64,000 nucleotides of DNA from Aquarana catesbeiana (lineage: Eukaryota; Chordata; Amphibia; Anura; Ranidae), in the NCBI RefSeq assembly GCF_042186555.1, contig NC_133324.1:5159395-5223394 (forward strand), given 5' to 3'. The notes beneath the pieces were generated by a model. The model did not search any database and had not been told where the DNA came from. It saw only the letters and a list, made by a program, of their open reading frames with translations. Below are positions 20,477 through 30,832 of the stretch, in pieces (within the stretch, counting starts at the first letter, position 1; the number at the start of each line of letters is the position of its first letter). Both the position numbers and the translations under genes were made by a program.

Positions 20477-21344
20477 CCTGACACACACCTACCTGATTCA
20501 CACCTACCTGATCATCACCTACTTGAGTCCACACCCACCTGACCCACATCTATCTGATCATCACCTACCTGATTATCACCTACCTGATCATCACCTACCT
20601 GATCATCACCTACCTGAATAAACCCTACCTGAGTCCACACCTAACTGACCCACACCGACATGATTCACACCTACCTGAACATAACCTACCTGATCATCAC
20701 CTACCTGACTAAACGCTACCTGAGTACACACCCACCTGACCCACACCTACCTGATCATCCCCTACCTGATCATCATCCTACCTGATCATCACCTACCTGA
20801 ATAAACCCTACCTGAGTCCACACCTACTTGAACCACACTGACCTGATTCAAACCTACTTGATCATCACATACATGAGACCACACCCACCTGACCCACACC
20901 TACCTGATTTACACCTACCTGATTATCACCTACCTGAATAAACCCTACCTGAGTCCACACCGACATGATTCACACCTACCTGAACATCACCTACCTGATT
21001 CAAACCTACCTGATCATCACCTACCTGATTCACACCGACCTGATCATCACCTAACTGAGTCCACACCCACCTGACCCACACCTACTTGATTCACACCGAC
21101 CTGATCATCACCTACCTGATCATCCCTTAACTGACTCACATCCTCCTGATCGTCACCTACCTGATCCAAACCCACCTGACCAACACTCACCTGATCATCA
21201 CCTACCTGATCCACACCCACCTGATCATCACCCACCTGATCCACACCCATCTGATCATCTCCTACCTGATCCACACCCACCTGATCCACACCCACCTAAT
21301 CATCACCCACTTGACCCACAACTACCTGATCCAAACCCACCTGA

Positions 21345-21514
21345 TAGGGTTGCCACATCATCCCTTTATTCCAGGACACACATTAATTAAACAGTTTCTG
21401 TGGCAGATTAAGGAGGTAATTAAACTCACTTGGTGCCTTATCTGCATTAAATCAGCCTCATAACCTGTGTAATTAATATGTGTCCTGGATTAAAGGGATG
21501 ATGTGGCAACCCTA
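21345..21514. mobile_element. hAT-type MITE, copy 3
   Basis: 170 bp, beginning TAGGGTTGCCACATCATCCC and ending with the inverse. It is flanked by a perfect 8-bp duplication CCACCTGA (21337-21344 and 21515-21522). The interior differs in orientation from copies 1 and 2: GGTGCCTTATCTGCATTAAA here is the complement of the TAATGCAGATAAGGCACC-type interior there. Confidence 0.92.
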
Positions 21515-21840
21515 CCACCTGATCCACACCCACCTGATCATCACCTACCTGATCATCACCTACCTGATCCACACCCACCGGATCATCACCTACCTGATCC
21601 ACACCCACCTGATCATCACCTACCTTATCCACACCCACCTGATCCACACCTACCTGATCATCACTACCTGATCCATACCTACCTGATCATCACCTACCTG
21701 ATCCACACCCACCTGATCATCACCTACCTGATCATCACCCACCTGATCCACACCTGCCTGATCTACACCTACCTGATCCACACCCACCTGATAATCACCT
21801 ACCTGATCCACACCCACCTGATCATCACCTACCTACCTTA

Positions 21841-22092
21841 GGAGGGCAGCACAGTGGTGTAGTGGATAGCACTCTCACCTAGCAGGAATATGGTCGCTGG
21901 TTCAAATCCCGACCACGGCACTACCTGCCTGGAGTTTGCATGTTCTCCCTGTGCCTGCATGGGTTTCCTCTGGGTACTCCGGTTTCCTCCCACTCTCCAA
22001 AGACATGCTGGTAGGTTAAAAAGCGCCCTGAGGCGATTCAGTTTGCATAGGTAGCGCTATACAAGTCACTCATTCATTAATTCATTCATTCA
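21841..22092 (+). mobile_element. tRNA-derived SINE
   Basis: The head resembles a tRNA with an A-box-like TGGTGTAGTGGATAGC and B-box GGTTCAAATCC. The body has GGAGTTTGCATGTTCTCCC and GGTTTCCTCCCACTCTCCAA, a body shared by vertebrate SINEs of this type, and the tail is (ATTC)n. A 7-bp duplication TACCTTA (21834-21840 and 22093-22099) brackets it. It is inserted in the 15-bp array. It is not a functional tRNA gene. Confidence 0.88.
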
Positions 22093-23796
22093 TACCTTAT
22101 CCACACCCACCTGATCCACACCTGCCTGATCTACACCTACCGGATCCAAACCTACCTGATCCACACCTGCCTGATCCACACCCACCTGATCATCACCTAC
22201 CTGATCCACACCTACCTGATCCACACCTACCTGATGATCACCTACCTTATCCAGACCCACCTGATCCACACATGCCTGATCTATACCTACCTGATCAACA
22301 CCCACCTGATCTACACCTACCTGATCCACACCCACCTGATCATCACATACCTGATCCACACCCAACTAATCATCACCTCCCTGATCATCACCTACCTGAT
22401 CCAAACCCACCTGATCATCACCTGATTATCACTTACGTGATCCACACCCACCTGATCATCTCCTACCTGATCCACACCCACCTGATCATCACCTCCTTGA
22501 TCATCAACTACCTGATCCACACCCACCGGATCATCACCTGCCTGATCCACACCCACCTGATCATCACCTACCTGATCCATACCCAACTGATCATCACCTC
22601 CTTGATCATCACCTACCTGATCCACACCCACCTGATCATCACCTACGTGATCCATACCCACCTGATCATCTCCTACCTGATCCACAGACACCTGATCATC
22701 ACCTCCCTAAACCACACCCACCTGATCATCACCTACCTGATCCAAACCCGCCTGATCACCACCTATCTGATCATCACCTACCTGATCCACACCCACCCGA
22801 TCATCACCTATCTGATCATCACCTACCTGATCCACATCCAACTAATCATCACCTACCTGATCCACACCCACCTGATTATCACTTACGTGATCTACAACCA
22901 CCTGATCATCTCCTACCTGATCCACACCCACCTGATCATCACCTCCGTGATCATCACCTACCTGATCCACACCCACCGGATCATCACCTACCTGATCCAC
23001 ACCCACCTGATCATCACCTGATCATCACCTACGTGATCAACACCCACCTGATCATCTCCTACCTGATCCACAGACACCTGATCTTCACCCCCCTGATCAT
23101 CAGCTACCTGATCCACACCCACCTGATCCACTCCCACCTGATCATCACCTACTGATCCAAACCCGCCTGATCCACACCCACCTGATCATCACCTACCTGA
23201 TCCACACCCACCTGATCCAAACCCACCTGATCCACACCCACCTGATCCACACCTACCTGATCCACACCCACCTGATCATCACCTACCTGATCATCACCTA
23301 ACTGATCCACACCCAAATGATCAACACCCACCTAAACATCACCTAGCTCATCATCACCTACCTGGTCATCCCCTACCTGATCATCATCTACTTGATCCAT
23401 ACCCATAGGATCATCCCCTACCTGATCCACACCCACCTGATCATCACCTAACTGATCCACACCTACCTCATCATCACCTACCTGATCCACAACTACCTGA
23501 ATCTAGACCTACCTAATCATCACCCACCTGATCAACAGCCACCCGACCCTCACCTACCAGATCCACTCCCACCTGATCCACACCTACCTGAATAAACACT
23601 ACCTGAGGCCACACCCACATGATTCATACCCAACTAATCCACACCCACAAAAATTATAGCAATCAATTGTGTAGGAAATAAAAAATCATTTTTATTACAA
23701 TTTAGATTAAAAAAAAGCCTATCACTAGGCAATACATAGTACAACATTTTTTAAATAATTTTTTCATAAAGTGCAAATAACAGTTTATGATACAAA

Positions 23797-23856
23797 TACC
23801 ACATATAGTCTCGACATGTTTCGCTCAGTGGAGCTTCTTCGGGAGATCGTGTGGTA
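23797..23856 (-). ncRNA. Hammerhead-ribozyme-like motif of the minus Penelope copy
   Basis: Complement of the motif at 35605-35664, with the same paired arms and GAAA core. See that entry for the fold. Confidence 0.5.
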
Positions 23857-24024
23857 TTACTTTTTTAAAAAAAACTGAAATTAATATAAAGAGAGAAAGA
23901 ATCAGTACAAAATGAACATATAAGCGGATATTTATAATAGGAATAAATCTTACAAATCAATATTTCAATTTAGTAAAATATGGCATTTAAGTTTATAGAG
24001 GTCATTATTTATATTAATTTGCAT

Positions 24025-24036
<12 letters not shown>

Positions 24037-24107
<71 letters not shown>
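24037..24107. repeat. (AT)n microsatellite in the minus Penelope copy
   Basis: A long TA run with one TATGTATA interruption after an A-run. Counterpart of 35356-35425. Confidence 0.95.
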
Positions 24108-24110
<3 letters not shown>

Positions 24111-25349
24111 GACTATAACCTTACCAAGACACAATATTTATAAAGTGAACCTGAAAGTTCATCAGGTAATGAAGAAATTAATCCCTATGTTGACCTCTTT
24201 TTGTTAGAGTTCCCGAATCACCAGATTGCTTGCAGAGGCAATATTTCTAAAGTCACAATTATTGTTTTTTATGTGCCAACTGAAAAAAATATATATAGGA
24301 CACAATATAATTGGAAAAATAATAATAAATGTTTAAATTTATTCAAAAAGAGAATTGATTAATTATATTCAACAGAAATCACTATTATTAGGACTTTTAC
24401 CTGAATATATTTTAAGGATAGAATCAATTTTGCTTTGCGTAGGACATCCAGGGTGTTTAGTAGGACATGAGCACCAACCGTAGGATGTAAAAAGGTAACC
24501 ACAAAGATAAGGAGAGGTCGGGACAATCTAAAAAGGGAAGGGATGAGAATCAGCCTTCATTTGAGTCTGTCAGCCATCTAAATAGCCCAGTAATAAAATT
24601 TACTCTCAATTTAAATAGATCCCAGGCACCCTAAAGTGGGGGAGATTCTGATAGGTAGAACAGTAGGAGTTAGCATTCATAATAAAGCAGCCTACCTTGC
24701 AGTAATTTCTTGGGGTTTCAATAAAGTGAGGGGGAGAGATCCTTCCCTCTTCCTTCAATGGTGTCCGGCAGAGGAATGACAGCGAGATAGAGACAATCTC
24801 ACTGTTTAAATATTGCACTCCGGAGCGGCTGGCGTCTGACGTCACCGCCGCTCCGCGGACGTACATGAGACCCTATTGCGCATGCGCCCGCATTGACTTG
24901 AACGGCGTTGTGCGCTGTTAAGAGACACAGCTGTCGGTCGTCATTTTTAAAGTGGTTTTGCCCTCACCTGATGGGAGGGGGGCTGGCGTGGCTTAGAGGA
25001 ATAGATGCTAATACTGCAGACATACGTAAGCCAGAATAAAGAATAATAATGTCTATTTGGCAATGCGAGGCATAACGCAGGGGGCCAGAGGAGGCATTTG
25101 GAGACGAGGCCATTGATTGAAGACCAACATTCTAACAAATGCTTACGTGTCCGTGCAGGCTAGTAAAGGGCGAATCAAGATAGAGGAGGGGTCAAAACAT
25201 AGAGGAACCATTCCATATATAAAAAAAAAAAAAAAAAAAAAAAGGAAAAATGATATATACAAACATCATTATGGCATACCTAAGAAACTCATGCAGAAAA
25301 TATGTAGTTAATCCAAGAGAAAAAGGGACATGTTTTGATGTTTTTTCTC

Positions 25350-26348
25350 TCACAGAAAGGGTTTATAGCTTAAAGCATCATTCAGGCCTGGGGCTTTTAA
25401 AGCCTCTAGATTTGAAATCCATTTGGGCTCACGTTGTAATAGAATTTGGTCATAATTACCACCCCTTTCTCCTGGAGGAACATATTCTAAGGCTACAAAG
25501 CACATCATAGTGTCATCAAATTTATGGAAGAGGCCCATATGACGGCTAATGGGCGTCTCCATTCTTTTTTTACATACAAGGGAAACATGATCTCGTATAC
25601 GGTGGAAGAATGGGCGCTTTGTTTTGCCCACATAAAAGGCTTCACAGCCACAGGTCATCAGGTAGACAATGCCAACTGACTGACATGTGACTGAGAATTT
25701 AGGAGAGTAGAAGCGGCCATTGGGAAGGGCAATGGTACGTGTTGCATGGATATACCTGCAGAAGCCACATTTGTGGCAAGGTCATGTACCCCTATTTGCA
25801 CTGGTAGGGATGTGAGATGGATCATAATGACTGTGAACAATCCTATCTTTAATGGACTGTGATCGTTTAAAAGTTATTTCTGGATGATTTTTTAGATGTT
25901 TAGAGACCCGTGGATCCCCCATTAGAAGATACCAGTATTTCTGCATTAATTCCCATACTTGTTTGTGTTGTCCTGAAAATCTTGTGATCATTCTTAATTG
26001 TGAAGAAGGTGTGAGAGTTTTTTGACCATGAATAAAGTCCGATCTATTTTGTTTTTTGGCCCTCGCTACTGCTGCTGCAATTTCTTTTAAGGCGAAGGTA
26101 TTGCCCATAGGGGATGTTCCTTATTAATGATGATGGGTGAGAACTGGCAGCATGGAGGAGGGAGTTACCCGCCGATGGCTTACGGTAGAGGGTAGTACCG
26201 ATAGTTCTATCCTCGTTAACAAAAATTTGAATATCTAGAAAGGTTAACTTGTCTTGACTTGCTTCCATAGTGAAGCTAAGGTTATACTGATTGACCTTTA
26301 GGCTTTCAAAAAACCTAAGTAAATCAGAATGACTACCCAGCCAGATGA
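25350..26348 (-). pseudogene. Penelope-like protein fragment (RT end, GIY-YIG endonuclease)
   Basis: It begins at the head-to-head junction within the codons following the YIDD motif and reads WLGSHSDLLRFFESL onward. It ends with the GIY-YIG domain and the stop at 25350-25352. Compared with the plus copy it lacks 83 bp between two GCGA tetranucleotides (27404-27407 and 27487-27490 in the plus copy), which shifts the frame. It has a Cys for Arg change in MMCFVALEY. It is otherwise nearly identical, implying recent duplication. It is not functional. Confidence 0.9.
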
Positions 26349-26349
26349 C

Positions 26350-28203
26350 ACTTCTAAACACCCGGACGGTAATGCGAATGCACTTACTAACTCTCTCAAA
26401 CGCACTCCCAACACCGGACGACCCCCGATGAGCACTCGAGCCACCACGGCTAAAACCAATACCGCCCTTAATTATAGGGAATCGGTTACTAACGTTGGCT
26501 CTGTCAACTTACTCCCTATTCAAACTTCATCCTCGCAAGTAAGTATGTCTAATGACACCACCATACAATCGGATTTTCGCCCGGCTCCGATTTTTACGCA
26601 GCCGGTGCACGACCAAAAGAAAAACATAGGCACGAATCCAACATCATTTAAAACTCTGAAAGGTTTGAAATAGTTAATCTTTCATCCTGCTCCCTCACAC
26701 CAGATCAGATTAGCGTCTTATTTACAAGATACTAGAGATCTTTTGAGAGCTCTGGATGGTTTGGCTCTACCTAAAGAGGCATGGCTGGTGTCTTTGGATG
26801 TGGAGGCCCTCTATAACTCCATCCCCCATACCAAGGGGGTTGGAGTTGTAGAGGGCTTTATTTCTCTCAATGGGGAGTGCTCTCCAGCATACAACCAATT
26901 CATTCTTGATCTTCTACGATTTATCTTACATAACAATATTTTCATTTTTGAGCGCTCCCACTACCTCCAGATACAGGGTGTAGCTATGGGGACTAAATGT
27001 GCCCCTTCTTATGCTAACCTGTATCTGGGGGGGTGGGAGCGAGATCTGTTTTTTGATGACAATACACAAGGTTTTTTGGAACAGATACCGATCTGGCGAA
27101 GATATATAGATGATATTTTTTTCATCTGGCTGGGTAGTCATTCTGATTTACTTAGGTTTTTTGAAAGCCTAAAGGTCAATCAGTATAACCTTAGCTTCAC
27201 TATGGAAGCAAGTCAAGACAAGTTAACCTTTCTAGATATTCAAATTTTTGTTAACGAGGATAGAACTATCGGTACTACCCTCTACCGTAAGCCATCGGCG
27301 GGTAACTCCCTCCTCCATGCTGCCAGTTCTCACCCATCATCATTAATAAGGAATATCCCCTATGGGCAATACCTTTCTCTTAAAAGAAATTGCAGCAGCA
27401 GTAGCGATTTCGAAAAAGAAGCTAAGGCTTTACAACATCGCCTAAAGATCCGTGGCTATAGTAATAAAAGCCTAAAAAAAGCATACGCGAGGGCCAAAAA
27501 ACAAAATAGATCGGACTTTATTCATGGTCAAAAAACTCTCACACCTTCTTCACAATTAAGAATGATCACAAGATTTTCAGGACAACACAAACAAGTATGG
27601 GAATTAATGCAGAAATACTGGTATCTTCTAATGGGGGATCCACGGGTCTCTAAACATCTAAAAAATCATCCAGAAATAACTTTTAAACGATCACAGTCCA
27701 TTAAAGATAGGATTGTTCACAGTCATTATGATCCATCTCACATCCCTACCAGTGCAAATAGGGGTACACGACCTTGCCACAAATGTGGCTTCTGCAGGTA
27801 TATCCATGCAACACGTACCATTGCCCTTCCCAATGGCCGCTTCTACTCTCCTAAATTCTCAGTCACATGTCAGTCAGTTGGCATTGTCTACCTGATGACC
27901 TGTGGCTGTGAAGCCTTTTATGTGGGCAAAACAAAGCGCCCATTCTTCCACCGTATACGAGATCATGTTTCCCTTGTATGTAAAAAAAGAATGGAGACGC
28001 CCATTAGCCGTCATATGGGCCTCTTCCATAAATTTGATGACACTATGATGCGCTTTGTAGCCTTAGAATATGTTCCTCCAGGAGAAAGGGGTGGTAATTA
28101 TGACCAAATTCTATTACAACGTGAGCCCAAATGGATTTCAAATCTAGAGGCTTTAAAAGCCCCAGGCCTGAATGATGCTTTAAGCTATAAACCCTTTCTG
28201 TGA
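26350..28203 (+). pseudogene. Penelope-like RT with GIY-YIG endonuclease, one in-frame stop
   Basis: The protein of a Penelope-like retroelement, normally reverse-transcribing its RNA at a nick made by its own GIY-YIG nuclease. One frame runs from the junction to 28203 with a single TAG at 26671-26673. The N-terminal ~105 codons are Ser/Thr/Asn-rich. After the TAG come SYLQDTRDLL, RT motif A (SLDVEALYNSIP, about 26790), motif B (GVAMGTKCAPSYANLYLG, about 26975) and motif C (RRYIDDIFFIW, about 27100-27130). Next are a basic linker, a CX2C knuckle-like RPCHKCGFCRY (about 27765), and GIY-YIG (GIVYLMTCGCEAFYVG, then KTKRPFFHRIRDH; about 27880-27970). The upstream RT block with LPK-HK usual in this family is missing, and the sequence jumps into SYLQDT, suggesting an internal deletion near 26690. 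The 5' part is truncated at the junction. Confidence 0.93.
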
Positions 28204-28250
28204 GAGAAAAAACATCAAAACATGTCCCTTTTTCTCTTGGATTAACTACA

Positions 28251-28397
28251 TTTCTTTCTCGAACATCACGGGACACAGAGCCACAGTAATTACTGATGGG
28301 TTATATAGGTATCACTGGTGATTGGACACTGGCACACCCTATCAGGAAGTTCAACCCCCTATATAATCCCTCCCCCTTGCAGGGATACCTCAGTTTT
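28251..28397 (+). repeat. DIRS left inverted terminal repeat
   Basis: Begins TTTCTTTCTCGAACATCACG. From about 28264 it is the reverse complement of the right terminal region (33966-34110), through ATTACTGATGGGTTATATAG and down to CCTCAGTTTT. The outermost ~12 bases differ between ends. Confidence 0.93.
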
Positions 28398-29494
28398 TAC
28401 GCCAGTGTCTTAGGTGATGGACGTGTAAAGATGTCCTGTGCTGAGCTCCAAAGGGAATATCCTAAGATCCTATACTGGGGCAAGCCAGGCGAACCGGATC
28501 CATTCAAAGTGTCTTTTCATGGCCGAATTGAATGGTACCCGGGCCTCGTGTCCGAAGAAACGAGGTTTTACCCGTAATGCTTCTCTTTTTAGAGAGCTGG
28601 ACCCCGCAGATCAGAAAATGGCTTTAAACTTCCTAATTTCTGGCGAGGTGCTTTACGGTCCCAGAACTGTTGGATCCCCCTACTGATGGGGGCCCCAGTC
28701 TCTGACGGTTTTTTCAAATGGAGCCCACCGTGAGAGGTGAAGATTGGGTCTGTGTAAACGGCACCCTGCGGCTGGATAAGGTAAGAGGAGATTCCACAGA
28801 ATTTTTGAGTTCTAGTGGCTTTTCTCCTTTAAGGTAAATGCATGCTGTGCCTATTGTGACCACCGGGGGCTGCCAAGAGCACAAACCTACACATGCTGAA
28901 TGTCTGTCTCAGGTGTTGTAATCTCTGTGTATGTCCCAGCGTATCAAGCAGGCTGCAAGCAGGTAAGGTGGATGGGGGGATTTCTCATGTTTGAATGTTC
29001 CCCCCCAGGCTAGAGAGGGGCCACAGGGGTCTAGAAAGTGGTTATACCACCCGGGCTCTGTGGCCTAATGGCCACCATCTCTGAAGATAGCCGTTCAGGC
29101 AAATCTTGTTACCAGTCTCCCTCCTCCCCCCCCCCCCCATCCCCAGCCTTTTCTCCAGAGCATGACAGGAGAGTCGGCAGTGCGGGAAGCGCTCGTTTTT
29201 TTCAAAACTCGAGGGGGGGGGGCGGTAGAGGAGGGGGCGGGATGTCAGCACAGAGTGTTTAGACTCCCACTCAGGCCAGCTGCAGGCTATTAAAGGCACT
29301 CTGTACAGGTGCACTCAGCCTTCTGAGAGACACAGAGCTGACGGTCGCATGTAAGGTGGGACACAGGCATTCTCCTAGGCAGCATTTACTGAAGTAACAC
29401 CAGACTGAGCATTGGGTAGCAAGGCTTTTAGCCAGACTACATCGCTCAGCGGACAGTGTTCATTTGTATACCTCACACCTTGTTGCTTTGCACT

Positions 29495-30832
29495 ATGGGT
29501 AGAAGAGGTTCAAGCACCCCAGGAACCAGAGACACTAGGGGATCTCGTTCAGGTTCTGAGGGCCCCCTGTCGGCAGCATCCTTCCCCCCTAAGGATGGGC
29601 CAGGGACGGCTAGCCAGGGAGAGCCATCGGGGTCAGGGGCTACACCTGCTTCTGGCACTTCAGCCCCTGTATATATTACACAAGAGGTTTTTTCCTCAAC
29701 CATTAATGGTCTAGAGGAAAGATTAATGGCCGTGATTACGTCTTCACTCAGTGGAAGAAAACGCACTAGGCTTTCCTCTGTTCCCCAAGACCCTCAGACA
29801 GAGGAGCTCTGGGATAAAGGAGATGAATCCCTTTCAGAGGATCGGGATGGGATGGATGATTCCTCTTCGGAGGATTCAGGTGGAGAGGGACCCTCTGCGA
29901 CTTCCCAAGAGGAGAAAGTCTTAGTGCAGATCCTCACTGGATTGGTCCGCTCCACATTTAAGTTGCCCATACCTGAAACTGCTAAAGAATCCTCTTCTGC
30001 TTTGGGGTCACTGAAACCTTTCCAAGCAGCACATGCTTTTCCTGTTCATACTTTACTTGAAAAGCTTATTTATTCTGAGTGGGATCACCCAGACAAACGT
30101 TTTTTTCCGCCGAGAAAGTTTTCAACACTTTATCCGATGGAAGAAAAGTTTATTAAAATGTGGGGAATACCAGCTATTGATGCCGCCATTTCCTCCATAA
30201 ATAATAGCCTGACTTGTCCTGTAGACAATGCTCAGATGCTCAGGGATCCTGTAGATAAAAGGATGGAATCCCTATTGAAGGATGTTTTCTCCTTAGCAGG
30301 ATCAGTGGCCCAACCTGCAATAGCAGCGATTGGAGTCTGTCAATACTTAAGAGACCATGTTAAGCAGGTCATCAAAGTATTACCTGAACAGCAGGCCCAG
30401 GGGTTTGCTAACCTTCCAGCGGCCTTATGCTTTGTGGTTGACGCCATTAGAGATTCTATCGTGCAAACCTCCCGTCTTTCACTGGGGTTGGTGCATATAC
30501 GTAGAATCCTATGGTTGAAAAATTGGTCAGCCGAAGCACCATGTAAGAAGCTACTGGCTGGGTTTCCATTTCGTGGTGCAAGGTTGTTTGGAGAGGACTT
30601 GGATAACTATATCAAGAGAATCTCTTGTGGGAAAAGCACTCTCTTACCTGTCAAAAAGAAGAGTAAGCGTCCCTCTTTCAAACGGACTCTTTCCCCAGCG
30701 CCGGGGGCTTCAGCCTCCAGGCAGTCTCGACGGCCGCCTCCATCAGGGTCCAGAGACAAGAGTCAACCCCAGGGACAAAAGAAGTCCTGGGGAAAGAAGC
30801 CTACTAGGCAAAACACTAAGACCTCTGCATGA
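29495..30832 (+). CDS. DIRS ORF1, Gag-like protein
   Basis: A 445-residue protein starting MGRRGSSTPG at the first ATG in an open frame. It presumably packages the element's RNA. The first ~130 residues are Ser/Gly/Pro-rich and acidic (DESLSEDRDGMDDSSSEDS). The centre is a mixed helical-looking region containing KRFFPPRKFSTLYPMEEKF. Toward the end is ILWLKNWSAEAPCKKLLAGF followed by PFRGARLFGEDLD, a W--PFxGxxLFG pattern seen in vertebrate DIRS Gag-like proteins. The last ~60 residues are strongly basic. No CCHC knuckle was found. The frame overlaps the following RT frame by up to 260 bp. It is intact. Confidence 0.85.
   Translation: MGRRGSSTPGTRDTRGSRSGSEGPLSAASFPPKDGPGTASQGEPSGSGATPASGTSAPVYITQEVFSSTINGLEERLMAVITSSLSGRKRTRLSSVPQDPQTEELWDKGDESLSEDRDGMDDSSSEDSGGEGPSATSQEEKVLVQILTGLVRSTFKLPIPETAKESSSALGSLKPFQAAHAFPVHTLLEKLIYSEWDHPDKRFFPPRKFSTLYPMEEKFIKMWGIPAIDAAISSINNSLTCPVDNAQMLRDPVDKRMESLLKDVFSLAGSVAQPAIAAIGVCQYLRDHVKQVIKVLPEQQAQGFANLPAALCFVVDAIRDSIVQTSRLSLGLVHIRRILWLKNWSAEAPCKKLLAGFPFRGARLFGEDLDNYIKRISCGKSTLLPVKKKSKRPSFKRTLSPAPGASASRQSRRPPPSGSRDKSQPQGQKKSWGKKPTRQNTKTSA

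Larger units (their letters stand above)
20477..23648. repeat. 15-bp megasatellite, left part
   Basis: Tandem units CTGATCCACACCCAC, CTGATCCACACCTAC and CTGATCATCACCTAC with variants. The first kilobase (to about 21300) is the most diverged (CTGAATAAACCCTAC, CTGAGTCCACACC). It is interrupted by a MITE (21345-21514) and a SINE (21841-22092). It ends at the Penelope insertion and resumes at 35928. Confidence 0.95.
23649..26348 (-). mobile_element. Penelope-like element, minus-strand 5'-truncated copy
   Basis: It matches the plus copy base for base over most of its length: its 26348 end corresponds to 27122, and its lower part corresponds to 34151 up to about 35815. It therefore carries only the C-terminal half of the protein, the 3' non-coding region, an AT microsatellite and a hammerhead-like motif. 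It also shows the uninterrupted site where DIRS entered the other copy (around 25311). Confidence 0.92.

Noticed and set aside
21841..21920. A tRNA gene
   Set aside because: A- and B-box-like segments are present but a proper cloverleaf is not, and the sequence continues into a SINE body with a simple-repeat tail and target duplication.
27713..27895. Alternative-frame peptide inside the Penelope protein, also seen inverted at 25658-25840
   Set aside because: A shadow of the RT/GIY-YIG frame. It appears twice only because the element is duplicated.
28296..28686. Short open frames in the DIRS leader as a fourth gene
   Set aside because: They begin inside the terminal repeat, have no recognisable domain, and overlap one another in different frames.
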